NCBI GenBank assembly: GCA_965644295.1
Contig: CBFFRP010000319.1
Coordinates: forward strand, 62,001 to 126,000
Direction: 5' to 3'
DNA from: Paraphysomonas bandaiensis
Lineage: Eukaryota; Chrysophyceae
Length of the DNA: 64,000 nucleotides
Shown: positions 47,131 to 58,605 of the stretch, piece after piece
Layout of the letters: each line of letters opens with the position of its first letter
Position numbering within the stretch: position 1 is the first letter of the stretch
Translations under genes and position numbers: made by a program
Notes under the pieces: generated by a model
Told to the model about the DNA's origin: nothing
The model's input: the letters and a program-made list of their open reading frames with translations, nothing else
The model's database searches: none

Positions 47131-48209
47131 TAGTAGACTATTTCATAATATGATGACTGCATTTTTATTATCCATATCATATCCACAATGAGGTAGTGGA
47201 TATGCTCGACTTACTGAGCAATGCTCTCAGTCGTGGTAAAAAGAGAAATGCATCAGAAATGGCTTTCAGCTCCAGAGACTCCCGGCTAGTGTCAGGTAAT
47301 AAGTAGTGGTTTTAGATACTAGAGTAGTAGAGTGTGTAGCTGGAGTACTATTGGGCTGTTGAGTAATAATCAGTTCATTCATTATATGTACAGTTAGTGC
47401 ATTTCTGTTACATGCGCAAGCAATAATGAGAACTAGATGGTACTGTAATGAACTATAAGATTAGGTGAAATTTATATATGCTCAAGATTTGCAGCAAACG
47501 CATGCATGTGTGTGTATGTCTAGATATTGGATATCCATCTCATTCTAACAGCTATACACTGCTATTTCACGACGTAGTTGTATCACATCATGCATCAACA
47601 GGACATCTACTGTAAGTATGTAACTAGGGCTATTTTGTGTTAAAATCGTAGTGTTTCAACAGTTAAAATTGAAAGAGTGGCATTTTTTCCTAAATATAAT
47701 TTTTTCCTAACCCTAACCCTAATCGAATAGTTTTTGATTGGCTTAAATTTGATTGTTAAACAGACCCACACCTCAATTGGCTAAGGAGCGATTGGGGGAC
47801 AGCATATAAAACCCTAACCCTAACCAGGTATGCGTGACACTACCCCTTCTCCCTCCAGCTAGCGAGAAGAGATAAGAATACATATCTGGGATAGTTATAC
47901 GAGATACTTGTATCAGCCAATAAAGCGTCATTCCAAGCATTAACAAATAAATATCCAATTCATGAAATAAAAGTAATAAACATACGTAGAGCAATGTGAC
48001 AATAATATGGATGTCATATATGTTAATATAATCATGAGATATTATATGAATAATTATAGGCAACTACAGGAGAATGTTAGGATACTGCTGGCAGAATGCA
48101 ATATCCACCAATACCATAGTAGAAGGATCAAATTCCGTGACTCGACTATAGCAGTGGAAGTCATAGGCACTCCATTCATAAGTAGATTGGAACATAGGCT
48201 TTGTAAAGC
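47131..48209. other. Intergenic region with telomere-like repeats and a possible orphan exon
   Basis: Telomere-like repeats are listed separately. At 48061-48213 the plus strand reads RQLQENVRILLAECNIHQYH and then SRRIKFRDSTIAVEVIG in a frame open for about 50 codons that ends next to the LVIVD gene's stop. It may be a terminal exon of an unidentified gene, but no upstream exon joins it convincingly. Confidence 0.4.
47706..47825. repeat. Interstitial telomere-like CCCTAA repeats, two short tracts
   Basis: Tract 1 at 47706-47722 and tract 2 at 47811-47825 each hold about 2.5 units of CCCTAA (TTAGGG on the other strand), about 90 bp apart, in the same orientation. They sit between a dead copia fragment and the LVIVD gene. 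Short interstitial tracts can mark repair of breaks by telomerase or chance. Confidence 0.7.
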
Positions 48210-51200
48210 CTAATCTATTTGATTAGGTTTAAGGAAAAATTGGAAGACGGGGCGTTTCGTCGGGGAACTTAGCACTGGTACTCTTGTTAGTGCAGCAGTA
48301 GGCTTCAGACTTGTAGGAGACAGGTGAGTTTGACCAGGAGGAAGAGTCGGGGATTGAGTTGGACTGCACGTTGGAGCAGCAGTAGGCTTCAGACTAGGTG
48401 TTCTTGTTGGGGACAGGGTCGGATCAGGAAAAGAGAACACCGGTCTCGCTGTGGGGCTATAAATGATGACGGGCCTCGTCGTTGGAGATTCAGTTGGGGT
48501 ATGAGTTTGACCAGGAGGAAGAGTCGGGGATTGGGTTGGACTGCGCGTTGGAGCAGCAGTAGGCTTCAGACTAGGTGTTCTCGTTGGGGACAGGGTTGGA
48601 TCAGGAAAAGAGAACACCGGTCTCGCTGTGGGGCTATAAATGATGACGGGCCTCGTCGTTGGAGATTCAGTTGGGCTGCTGTGAGGTTGACCAGGAGGAA
48701 GAGTCGGGGATTGGGTTGGACTGCGCGTTGGAGCAGCAGTAGGCTTCAGACTAGGTGTTCTTGTTGGGGACAGGGTTGGATCAGGAAAAGAGAACACCGG
48801 TCTCGCTGTGGGGCTATAAATGATGACGGGCCTCGTCGTTGGAGATTGAGTAGGACAGTGAGATTGACCAGAAGAAAGAGTCGGGGATTGGGTTGGACTG
48901 CACGTTGTTGTAGCAGTAGGCTTCAGACTAGGTGTTCTTGTTGGGGACAGGGTTGGATCAGGAAAAGAGAACACCGGTCTCGCTGTGGGGCTATAAATGA
49001 TGATGGGCCTCATCGTTGGAGATTGAGTTGGGCTGTGCGTTTGACCAATCGATGGTTTCACAGTCGGAACACAAGATGGAATATCAGATGGCACACCACT
49101 AGGAACAATCGATGGTTTCACAGTCGGAACACAAGATGGAATATCAGATGGCACACCACTAGGAACAATCGATGGTTTCACAGTCGGAACACAAGATGGA
49201 ATATCAGATGGCACACCACTAGGAACAATCGATGGTTTCACAGTCGGAACACAAGATGGAATATCAGATGGCACACCACTAGGAACAATCGATGGTTTCA
49301 CAGTCGGAACACAAGATGGAATATCAGATGGCACACCACTAGGAACAATCGATGGTTTCACAGTCGGAACACAAGATGGAATACCATTTGGAATAGCTGT
49401 CGGAGACACAGTAGGATTGCTTATTTTTGATGTCGATGGGAGAGAAGTAGGTGAAAAAGTAAAGCAGGAAACCGTGATCATCCGAAGCCCAGAATTATGG
49501 TCAGCGACATAGGCCACACCATCCAACACATACACACCAATGACTCTGTAAGGTGGGTAATATGAACCCAACAGAGTTGGCTGCGAGGGGTCAGATACAT
49601 CGATCGCATGAAGTCCCGAACTATCATCAGCAACATAGGCCACACCATCCAACACATACACTCCCCAGGCATAGCCAGGTGTGTCATAGGAACCCAACAG
49701 AGTTGGCTGCGAGGGGTCAGATACATCGATCGCATGAAGTCCCGAAATACCGTCAGCGACATAGGCCACACCATCCAACACATACACTCCCCTGGCATAG
49801 CCAGGTGTGTCATAGGAACCCAACAGAGTTGGCTGTGAGGGGTCAGATACATCGATCGCATGAAGTCCCGAACTACTGTCAGCGACATAGGCCACACCAT
49901 CCAACACATACACTCCCAAGGCATTGCCAGGTGTGTCATATGAACTCAACAGAGTTGGCTGCGAGGGGTCAGATACATCGATCGCATGAAGTCCCGAACT
50001 ACCGTCAGCGACATAGGCCACACCATCCAACACATACACTCCCAAGGCATTGCCAGGTGTGTCATAGGAACCCAACAGAGTTGGCTGCGAGGGGTCAGAT
50101 ACATCGATTGCATGAAGTCCCGAACCATAGTCAGCGACATAGGCCACACCATCCAACACATACACTCCCCAGGCATTGCCAGGTGTGTCATAGGAACCCA
50201 ACAGAGTTGGCTGCGAGGGGTCAGATACATCGATCGCATGAAGTCCCGAACCATAGTCAGCGACATAGGCCACACCATCCAACACATACACTCCCCAGGC
50301 ATAGCCAGGTGTGTCATAGGAACCCAACAGAGTTGGCTGCGAGGGGTCAGATATATCGGTCGCATGAAGTCCCGATCTATCGTCAGCAACATAGGCCACA
50401 CCATCCAACACATACACTCCCCAGGCATAGCCAGGTGTGTCATAGGAACCCAACAGAGTTGGCTGCGAGGGGTCAGATACATCGATCGCATGAAGTCCCG
50501 AAACATAGTCAGCAACATAGGCCACACCATCCAACACATACACTCCCAAGGCATAGCCAGGTGTGTCATAGGAACCCAACAGAGTTGGCTGCGAGGGGTC
50601 AGATACATCGATCGCATGAAGTCCCGAACTATCGTCAGCAACATAGGCCACACCATCCAACACATACACTCCCCAGGCATAGCCAGGTGTGTCATAGGAA
50701 CCCAACAGAGTTGGCTGCGAGGGGTCAGATACATCGATCGCATGAAGTCCCGAAATACCGTCAGCGACATAGGCCACACCATCCAACACATACACTCCCC
50801 TGGCATTGCCAGGTGTGTCATATAAACCCAACAGAGTTGGCTGCGAGGGGTCAGATATATCGATTGCATGAAGTCCCGAACCATAGTCAGCGACATAGGC
50901 CACACCATCCAACACATACACTCCCCAGGCATTGCCAGGTGTGTCATAGGAACCCAACAGAGTTGGCTGCGAGGGGTCAGATACATCGATCGCATGAAGT
51001 CCCGAACCATAGTCAGCAACATAGGCCACACCATCCAACACATACACTCCCCTGGCATTGCCAGGTGTGTCATAGGAACCCAACAGAGTTGGCTGCGAGG
51101 GGTCAGATACATCGATCGCATGAAGTCCCGAACTACCGTCAGCGACATAGGCCACACCATCCAACACATACACTCCCCTGGCATTGCCAGGTGTGTCATA

Positions 51201-51308
51201 TGTGGCATGAGTCGGTGGTATATAAGCTGAGCATTCGGATGTCACGATTCTCACGCAACAAATACTCAAGCACAGGGTCCTCGTGATATAATTCTGCAAT
51301 GCGTTCAT
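48210..51308 (-). CDS. Secreted LVIVD-repeat double beta-propeller protein with S/P/T-rich repeats
   Basis: Single exon, 1032 aa. A signal peptide-like start (TRTLCLSICCVRIVTSEC) is followed by fourteen 42-aa LVIVD-type repeats, each containing GVYVLDGVAYVAD, SGLHAIDVSDPSQPTLL and a Y-D-T-P-G link. Fourteen is two sets of seven, compatible with two seven-bladed propellers. Then come six 20-aa units containing PSCVPTVKPSI, and about four 57-60-aa units with SPTARPVFSFPDPTLSPTR and SLKPTAAPTRSPTQ. The latter patterns are typical of glycosylated extracellular or cell-wall proteins in stramenopiles. DNA repeats are near identical (126, 60 and about 177 bp). The role is inferred: surface binding or adhesion. 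No anchor is visible at the C-terminus. Confidence 0.85.
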   Translation of the reverse strand: MNALQNYITRTLCLSICCVRIVTSECSAYIPPTHATYDTPGNARGVYVLDGVAYVADGSSGLHAIDVSDPSQPTLLGSYDTPGNARGVYVLDGVAYVADYGSGLHAIDVSDPSQPTLLGSYDTPGNAWGVYVLDGVAYVADYGSGLHAIDISDPSQPTLLGLYDTPGNARGVYVLDGVAYVADGISGLHAIDVSDPSQPTLLGSYDTPGYAWGVYVLDGVAYVADDSSGLHAIDVSDPSQPTLLGSYDTPGYALGVYVLDGVAYVADYVSGLHAIDVSDPSQPTLLGSYDTPGYAWGVYVLDGVAYVADDRSGLHATDISDPSQPTLLGSYDTPGYAWGVYVLDGVAYVADYGSGLHAIDVSDPSQPTLLGSYDTPGNAWGVYVLDGVAYVADYGSGLHAIDVSDPSQPTLLGSYDTPGNALGVYVLDGVAYVADGSSGLHAIDVSDPSQPTLLSSYDTPGNALGVYVLDGVAYVADSSSGLHAIDVSDPSQPTLLGSYDTPGYARGVYVLDGVAYVADGISGLHAIDVSDPSQPTLLGSYDTPGYAWGVYVLDGVAYVADDSSGLHAIDVSDPSQPTLLGSYYPPYRVIGVYVLDGVAYVADHNSGLRMITVSCFTFSPTSLPSTSKISNPTVSPTAIPNGIPSCVPTVKPSIVPSGVPSDIPSCVPTVKPSIVPSGVPSDIPSCVPTVKPSIVPSGVPSDIPSCVPTVKPSIVPSGVPSDIPSCVPTVKPSIVPSGVPSDIPSCVPTVKPSIGQTHSPTQSPTMRPIIIYSPTARPVFSFPDPTLSPTRTPSLKPTATTTCSPTQSPTLSSGQSHCPTQSPTTRPVIIYSPTARPVFSFPDPTLSPTRTPSLKPTAAPTRSPTQSPTLPPGQPHSSPTESPTTRPVIIYSPTARPVFSFPDPTLSPTRTPSLKPTAAPTRSPTQSPTLPPGQTHTPTESPTTRPVIIYSPTARPVFSFPDPTLSPTRTPSLKPTAAPTCSPTQSPTLPPGQTHLSPTSLKPTAALTRVPVLSSPTKRPVFQFFLKPNQID
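48300..49045. repeat. About 177-bp tandem repeats inside the LVIVD gene (S/P/T-rich tail)
   Basis: Four near-identical units encode the SPTARPVFSFPDPTLSPTR blocks. They keep frame, since unit lengths are multiples of three, and copy differences are mostly short indels of whole codons. Confidence 0.85.
49046..49383. repeat. 60-bp tandem repeats, five full units plus a partial sixth
   Basis: Units begin at 49046, 49106, 49166, 49226, 49286 and 49346 (partial), each starting CAATCGATGGTTTCACAGTC. The copies are identical by eye, encoding the 20-aa PSCVPTVKPSI-type units of the LVIVD protein. Identity indicates very recent expansion. Confidence 0.95.
49500..51200. repeat. 126-bp tandem repeats encoding fourteen LVIVD blades
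   Basis: About 13.5 units with period 126 bp (for example CAACAGAGTTGGCTGCGAGG recurring every 126 bp). Variation is concentrated at a few codons of each blade (the residues after YVAD, and the A-x before GVYVLD), while the rest is nearly invariant at DNA level. Confidence 0.95.
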
Positions 51309-51859
51309 ATTCTAATCCATTGAGTAACGCTTCCTTACTGAAGCCATCCATAATATACTTGACAACACAAGCGTATTCCACTGCTTTACTCAGGGCGGTT
51401 CATTCTACTTACGACCGATCTAAACCATGTCAACCATGTCCTTATGGATATGCAGTTTGTCAATTCAGTTTGTATTCATATCTACAAAATAGCGTATTTT
51501 GTCACTCCATATCTCTACTATATACAGGTACTACGTACTCGTCTTTGCTTACATATAGACAGGTACGATCATCAGCATATATAAGTACAAACATCTCCGC
51601 TAGATAAGTACAAACATACAACAATAATCAATACAAGTACAGTATAATCAAGTCATAATATCCATGAAGCATATACGAGATTTAAACTATGCTACTTCAT
51701 ATTAATAATCAATGTGTCAATAAAAGCATGTTGTAGGTTGGATTGAAATCCTCATAGTGTGATCTTGATGATCGTTACCTGTCTATTAACTATCATATAG
51801 TCTTATATAGTACATAGAACTATACACATACACGCATATATATATACACGCCATTAAAA
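51309..51859. promoter_or_regulatory. Divergent promoter region, LVIVD protein and golgin genes
   Basis: 551 bp, AT-rich. No element recognised beyond TATA-like runs near 51836-51848, just upstream of the golgin start. Confidence 0.3.
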
Positions 51860-54800
51860 ATGAATTTCTTTTCAGTTAGTAATATCAGTAATGCTCTACA
51901 GGCGGTGGGGAATGTCATAGCTCCACTGCCTGAGGGTTATGAGGATGAGGATGCAGATATTATGGGGATGGTCTCTGAATTAACTGTTGCGAGACAGACA
52001 ACACATTCACCTTCCAGTGAGAGCACTAGAAGCTCTCATATCAATACAATTGACGTTTCGACCATGAAGAGTGATAGTAATGATGACATAGGGGATGATA
52101 CTCATGACACAGCGAGTGTGCATTACCTGATGGAACCGACATATGACGACTCTGTCGAGAACGAAAACTGTGCACATGACGAGGACGCTGGTACTGTTTC
52201 TGTAAGTGATGTAGAAGGCAGTGATAATGGCAATGAAGTTGAGTATACAATTCATGACTCTATGAATGGAGTCACCAACATTGTTAAAGATACAACATGT
52301 GCTTCAAAGACAATTATTAAATCTGAGGAAAATTCTGTCGACTTAGGATCGATGTCCTCTCCATCGAAAGATGTATCTCACGACTCTATAGATCACTCGG
52401 TTACGGAAGAAGCCAAATCACTGTATTCTTCTTCTGGTAGTGGGTACCAAGCAAACCACCTGCAAATTCAGTACGATAAGTTACTGCGCGTGTGTGAGGA
52501 GAAGTCGCACACGATATCTGATTTAGAAAGTTCATTAGAGACACAGAAGCGAAAGACTGTGTCAGCGTTTTCCGAGATTTCTTCTCTCTCAAATGATCTA
52601 CGAGAGTGTTTGCGGAACAATTCTCAGCTTCAAAGCTCGCTCGCAGAGGCTTCAGAACAGCGGGATATCCTTAAGCAGCAACTAGCGACCTCAGAAACAC
52701 GATGTGGTGAACTAATAACTGAATTAGAATTATATACGAAAAGCCAACTTGATCTAGAGCTTAAGTCTCAGTACGATGCCGTATCAAGTCGTTTACGCCA
52801 GGCCATGGGTGAGTTGGAACAATACGAAACCCAACGCCGAGAATGGGATATTGAAAAAGGTGCTTTGGAAGATCAAATAGTGGAGTTAAAGGCCAACTCA
52901 AAAAAGTTAGAGCACGATCACGCTGCTTTGAGACAGAGCTGGATTGAGGCTGCTGAGTGGGAAAATCAGTGTACATCTTTGGAATCACAACTCCATCGTG
53001 TGACGGAAGAATGCGGTAGTTGGAAGAGTCAAGCCGAAGAGTTGGAAGTGAATCTCAGGGAAGTGTATCACTTGGTAAAAGAAACTCAAGAAAAAGTAAA
53101 GACCCAGGACGCAGCCTTGAAAGCGAAAGAGTTAGAAGCTGAAGAAGAAGTCAACAAATTGCGCAATAGGTGCTATATGCTAGAGGAAGAGAAGGCTTCT
53201 ATTAAGAGTCAATTAGAAGCTGCAGAAGGCCGCATACACGAGATACTCCAAGCGGATCATAGATTGAATGAACTAAACGCTTCATATACACCTTTACAAC
53301 CGACTGAAAGTAAAGAGTGGGAAAATGTACTTGAAGCATTAAAGAGACTACTCAGTGCCGTGATAGATTTACATGACTTAGAAGATTTGGAAAGCCCACC
53401 ATCTGCTGAACCATTGCAATGGGTAGACTACATCAATGGTATATCTGAGAGCTTCTCTTGTTATGCTGCATCACGCCCGAGTCGACTTGACGATGCAAAT
53501 TCGAAGTCTAACCTCAAAGATGTTGTCGACCGAATGGTTTGCCAACATCAACAAGAAGTCATTGATCTGAGATGTAGTCATGATGATGTTGTCGCGTCGT
53601 TGCAGAGCCAATTAGAGGTAGTGAAGGCAGATGCAGCGACTACAGCTGCTGTGTATGAAGAAAATATTGCTTCTTTGCAGAACAAGGTGGAGTTACTTTC
53701 TAATGAATTGAAAAGTTTACATAAACAACATGAAATTGAGTTGAGAAGCGAAGTAGAGTCCATGGAAAAGGATATTCGAGAAAAAGATATGGAGCTTTCT
53801 CGCTTGACTTCGTTAACAAAAGATTACGAAACCGTGTGTGCCAAAATGGATAGTGTTACAGAGGAAAATAAAACCCTCAAACAAAAGCAGCTTCTATTAG
53901 AGTCACTGCCCAATCAAGCTGAAGTGGTTTCCAACCAGAAGAAACAAATTCACAAGTATGATACATATTCTTTATCTTTTCCACGTACACAGTTTTCTAG
54001 TATGACGTTATGTATGAATGAGTAATGCTTCACTTCTCCATATTCGTACTAATTGATAAACTTCAACGTAGGCTCGAAGTTGAGACTCGTCAGCTACACC
54101 AAGTTATTGCTCAGCTTCGCAATGCCCGCCGAAACAACCAAGAGACAGTGGATAGTGCCCTAGCGGATCGACAATCCCAGAGTGAGCTGTTAGAGCGCCA
54201 AAAGCAGGAGATAGTAGAGCTGAAGGATTCTTTGGAAAAGTTGCGACATTGTGATGATGAGAGGAACACTTTGAATAGTGAGGTACATATAACACACGAA
54301 AGTATTGAGAGTATATGTGGGAACGTAGATATTGCCTCAGTTTCTCCCCTTATGTGACATTTACAATGGTTTTTAGGTAGTAAGGCTCCGCGATGTACTG
54401 TCGAGTATTCGCTCAGAGTACGATAATAAGTTGATGCACTTGGAACAAATGTTAGTAGATACTCAGCAAGAACTATCCGATGCAAACCGGACAAGATATG
54501 ACGTCGAGAGTCAGTTGGAAGCCACAATCTCGGATTTTCTGATTGCGAAACAAGATTTGTCCCTCAAATCAGCGGAGTTGGAGAATTTGCACCGAGTGAT
54601 CAGTGGAATAGAAAAAGAGAAGACTGCTGCTATAAAACGAAGTGAAGAGGGGTTCGACGAACGAGTAAAGAAGCTTAAACAGGAGTGGGTAACAAGGCTC
54701 GATGAACTGAGAGAGGAACATGAGGGAAACATATGCATGATACGAAAACAACTGGTGGAAGCCAAACTGCGTATTCAGGATGAAGAACTACTGCGTCGAA

Positions 54801-55866
54801 AAATGGAGATAGATATGACAGCGGAGAAAAAGAAAATGCACAAGACCCTTGAAAATGCTCTGAGTCAGTTGCAGAATTCTCAGGAAGACTGTGTTGACAG
54901 AGTGCTTGTAAAAAATTTAATCGTCACGTACTTTCAGCAGAAGAGGTAATTAATGTCACACGTCACATTATACACTACTGGTACACATGTTTTTACATTA
55001 ATATGCATCGGTGTGCATAATTCGCTGATAATGAATGCCTAACGTACATTTCCTTCTCATCTAGGTCAATGGAAGTTCTGGAACTCATAGCAAAAGTTCT
55101 CGGGTTTACGGAATCCGACCGTGTGACGACAGGGCTTCAAGTGGCGTCGGGGTCATTATTGGGTTCACTTTTTCAGTCATTTGCTAGTCCTCTCAAGGCG
55201 GTCACTCTTCCATCCCCAAAACCTGTAGATATCGAGGTGCATTTTTTTTCATATATGTCGCTATATACATGATTGCGTTCGGCGCTCGAATATTTCGCAT
55301 CATTCCTGATACTGTTGTAGGGAGAAAATTTAGCTGAAATGTGGTTGAATTTTTTGATTCACGAAAGCGATGGAAATGCTGCGTCAGACTCACAGAAGCC
55401 TAATCCACCGACTGTGAAACCTATTCCAGGTAATTACATTGCTCACAAGTGTAGTGTTTCCGTATATACGATGGTGCAGTATGAATTATGAAACCTGTGC
55501 TGCTGTTTAATCATTTGATGGTATACAGATAAACCAACGTCACCGAGTATGAGTTCTGTTAGTTTGAGCCGTAGTGGGAGCTCGGATTCGGAGCGGTCGG
55601 CACCATTGTCGCCTCGTCGCTCATACACCAGTCTCTCCCATCACACACTGACAGGGACATCTGCTCCTCCCTCTGGGTCGCGCAGAATGACTGGCATCCG
55701 AAATGTTCCCATAGATATTAGTATACCTCCCGCGGTTTCTCCTTCCCGCAGCAATACCTCATCACCTGGTGATCCTACTGCCTTTAAGTTAGTCCCACAG
55801 TCTCCTGTCTTTTCGCCTTCCCTGGATGGGGGTAATGATGGAGCTGGCTCGCGGATTTCTAGTTAG
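51860..55866 (+). CDS. GMAP-210/TRIP11-type golgin with GRAB domain
   Basis: Exons 51860-53955, 54072-54282, 54377-54945, 55065-55236, 55321-55429 and 55529-55866 encode 1164 aa. The first ~25 residues (NFFSVSNISNALQAVGNVIAP) are an amphipathic S/N-rich helix like the ALPS membrane-curvature motif of GMAP-210. An acidic S/T-rich region follows, then about 750 residues of coiled coil. A GRAB domain spans the exon 3-4 junction (VDRVLVKNLIVTYFQQKRS, MEVLELIAKVLGFTESDR), which in relatives binds ARF1/ARL1 on cis-Golgi. The tail is S/P-rich. It should tether ER-Golgi vesicles. The start exon gives the ALPS-like helix immediately, supporting the ATG at 51860. Confidence 0.88.
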
Positions 55867-57831
55867 TTTAGTTGGTACATTTCAATGCTCTAAGTAGTGG
55901 ACGTACTACAGAATTGTTTACGAATGAAGTGGAGTGTCTGTTTAAGTTGTGGAGAATTAATTCTGTGTTGTGTATTACGCGTTGTTTTGAATAGCTGTTC
56001 GTAATTTCACTTGAAAGAAGTACAATGCGGTGAGTAAATTTTCTGTAGCAGTGTGCTTGGTAACGACCTCTCAAACACATTAGGGAGGTTGAAGACACCA
56101 TTTCGTACTTTCATTGAAAAATAACTGTGAACCCATCACTGCGTAAGATTAGCAAACAATGTCAACCCTATCAACCAATATTTTACAAACTAGACAGAAG
56201 TGATCTTATACTGTCAATATATTACAGATAGTGACCTAATTCATATTTTTCATTATAGTTTTAACCACGGACAATAAGGAGGCTATATCGTTCCGCGCTC
56301 AAAATTTTAAAATTCAGACAATGGATGATACTCCTTATCCCTAGGTTAAAGTGTAGTTTATCCTCATGATGTTGAAAACTGAATATTAGATTGTGCAGCT
56401 ATTTTAGTTGCCTGCTTGCTGTAATAAGAAATAACCGTTTCCTGTGATTAACATTAATGTTGAGTTCTGCTATATGAGAGCAATTGAAAGCTGTAGTTGT
56501 AAGGTATTTAAATTACTGTAGTATACAGTTGTAGTCTAGTTAATCGTATTGTGAGAATGAATGACGATAAGCATATAGCGGTAAAACGGAATATAGTGAC
56601 GATGCAAGTTGTAGTGACGATGTAAGATCGTCGTACGAGAAATGAGTGGTAGTGGAGACAGCATGATATTGATGAATGATAAGAGATGTTGATTATAATT
56701 TATAATTCTCAGCATTGAGTATAAGTTACCTTCTGTTGTTAAGTTAATACTTCTCATATAATGTCAAACCTTGATAATTAAGAAAACAAATAAGAATTCA
56801 TATTGTTTCAAATTAAAGGTATGTATACAGTATACTGGCCGTGTATGCTTTGGTAATAACAATTGCACTATAGAGCTACTCAAACAATAACCCAAATTTA
56901 TATATATAATAGCTACAACAAATGCACTCCTACTACAGAAGGATACTGAGGGAATAGCAACTGCGAGGTGTTGAAATTCGTACATAAGTGTGAGGATGAA
57001 TGTGAACAGTTTTAGTCGCACGAAAGGCTTCTTATTGCCTTAATTTGCATCATCATTACATTTATATACAATGGGCTTAACCTCTGCTAGTGCACCTGAT
57101 TAAATGACGTGTGTATGATATGAGGCACACGATATCCCCATAAGCACAATGCGACCCAAACCCAGAAAGAACTGGATACCACTACCCGTTACCACCTATA
57201 CAGCATCAGATATGGTACTAGACTCTCCTGAAATATTCTTGAAGTTGTTTCGAAGTCCTGGCTATGAAGATAGATCGCTTGTACTGATATCATTATGATC
57301 TTCTACTGCAGTTGAAGGATGGAATACAACTTAGAGTGTTTGATGGAATACTGAAGTTGAATGTCTACATTTGACCGGTGCTGATGTGAGCGCTCTGTTA
57401 AGCCAAAATCAGGTGTAAAACGTTCTTTAGACAAAATGGGGATAAGTTCATATATTATGGTTTTAAACGACTGTATTAGTCAGATGTCAGATAAGGGTTA
57501 TAATTTAAAACCTTTAAGTTACTCGCAAATAAGCAAAGCGTAACACTGTAAAGTTTATGTTTGTTAGTATATTCTGTTGGCATATTAATGTTACTTAGAT
57601 TACTTGTCAGAATAACTGTTGTATTAATAATTTCTACAACATTTAAGTATACTACAATATTTTAGTATAATATGTCATATTTTAACATTTATATTATTAT
57701 ATTATTACAAAATATCAGCTTCATGACTTACTTATAATAGACTGCTACGGAAATGTAAATATAGCACAAGTCCTAATTGATATCACAATGCTGAACACTC
57801 TACTATCATATTACTCCCTAGGACAATGTGT
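55867..57831. other. Convergent intergenic region
   Basis: 2 kb, AT-rich, between the 3' ends of the golgin and PTGES2-like genes. At 56458-56500 a segment GTTGAGTTCTGCTATATGAG resembles 45176 and the reverse of 8677, so a relic of a dispersed repeat is present. Local GATGCAAGTTGTAGTGACGA-type duplications lie at about 56595-56625. No gene supported. Confidence 0.45.
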
Positions 57832-58605
57832 TCACGCCCGTTTTCGGGAACTGACTTCAGCCTCGACTGCTTGATACCACTTCTGTAAGCCATTGACTTC
57901 TTTCATTGCATATTCGAAAGTAGGAAGCTCATTGATTCCTCGTAAAACACCGAATACTAATAAATCAGGGACAGTAACTCGATCACCATGCAAATATGTA
58001 TTTGCACCCACTGCCTGTACCCATTCATTGAGAAGCTGACGCAACTCCTCCCTCTCGTTACCAATCCCGTACTTTTTTTTAACTTTCGTGTGCACAGCAA
58101 ACATTGCCACTGGACTTACATATCTGTTCAGTAATTTCTGTGGTAAAGACCAAGAGTCGACATTATCCACATACTGGAATGATTTAAACGACTCTCCAAA
58201 GCTCCTAGTAATATTACAATACAACACAGTAGATAGCTTCTTCTCTGTCCAATCCATCCATTGGTCAGTATCATCTGTCCATTCCACAGTCTGTCCTTCA
58301 GCTCCAGTGATAAGATCTTTAGAATCACGTACATACTGTATGATTGTCTTGGAATCAGTTAGTACATTCTCACCAATAGTTGCAACAGGAACTGATTTTG
58401 AACCTGAAAATTTAATTTGATCTTTTGAAAGTGGGTTTACTTCAATGGTTTTATAATCTATACCAGAGTAATCAAAGTATGACTTTACACGATTACAAAA
58501 TGGGCATGTAGCATATTGATAAAGTGTGATTGTAGTGGAATTATATCGTAGAATATTCCTAGAAAAAGGAATTCTTGATAAGATTCTTTGTTTATTGAAT
58601 ATCAT
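57832..58605 (-). CDS. Prostaglandin E synthase 2-like (glutaredoxin/GST fold) protein
   Basis: Single exon, 257 aa from the ATG at 58605. Residues 1-25 (MIFNKQRILSRIPFSRNILR) are basic and amphipathic, a probable mitochondrial or membrane signal. The thioredoxin-like domain has ITLYQYATCPFCNRVKSYFD with the C-P-F-C motif shared with PTGES2, and VPVATIGENVLTDSKTIIQY with the cis-Pro and S-K-T-I motif. The helical C-terminal domain runs to the end (YLHGDRVTVPDLLVFGVLRG). The family reacts with glutathione and haem. The true substrate in protists is unknown, and prostaglandin synthesis should not be assumed. Confidence 0.9.
   Translation of the reverse strand: MIFNKQRILSRIPFSRNILRYNSTTITLYQYATCPFCNRVKSYFDYSGIDYKTIEVNPLSKDQIKFSGSKSVPVATIGENVLTDSKTIIQYVRDSKDLITGAEGQTVEWTDDTDQWMDWTEKKLSTVLYCNITRSFGESFKSFQYVDNVDSWSLPQKLLNRYVSPVAMFAVHTKVKKKYGIGNEREELRQLLNEWVQAVGANTYLHGDRVTVPDLLVFGVLRGINELPTFEYAMKEVNGLQKWYQAVEAEVSSRKRA

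Noticed and set aside
47131-48209. Subtelomeric end of a chromosome
   Set aside because: CCCTAA tracts are only about 2.5 units each and genes continue on both sides.
49946-51208. Second minus-strand frame of 420 codons with repeated MTHLAMPGECMCWMVWPM-type units
   Set aside because: Out-of-frame shadow of the same repeats, Met/Cys/Trp-rich and without a start context or family match.
49553-51286. Long plus-strand open frame of 577 codons opposite the LVIVD blades, and a 368-codon frame at 48324-49430
   Set aside because: Both are antisense shadows. The DNA repeats have periods divisible by three, so an absence of stops in one unit propagates through the array. The products (His/Arg-rich repeats) have no domain sense, whereas the minus strand gives a signal peptide and LVIVD blades.
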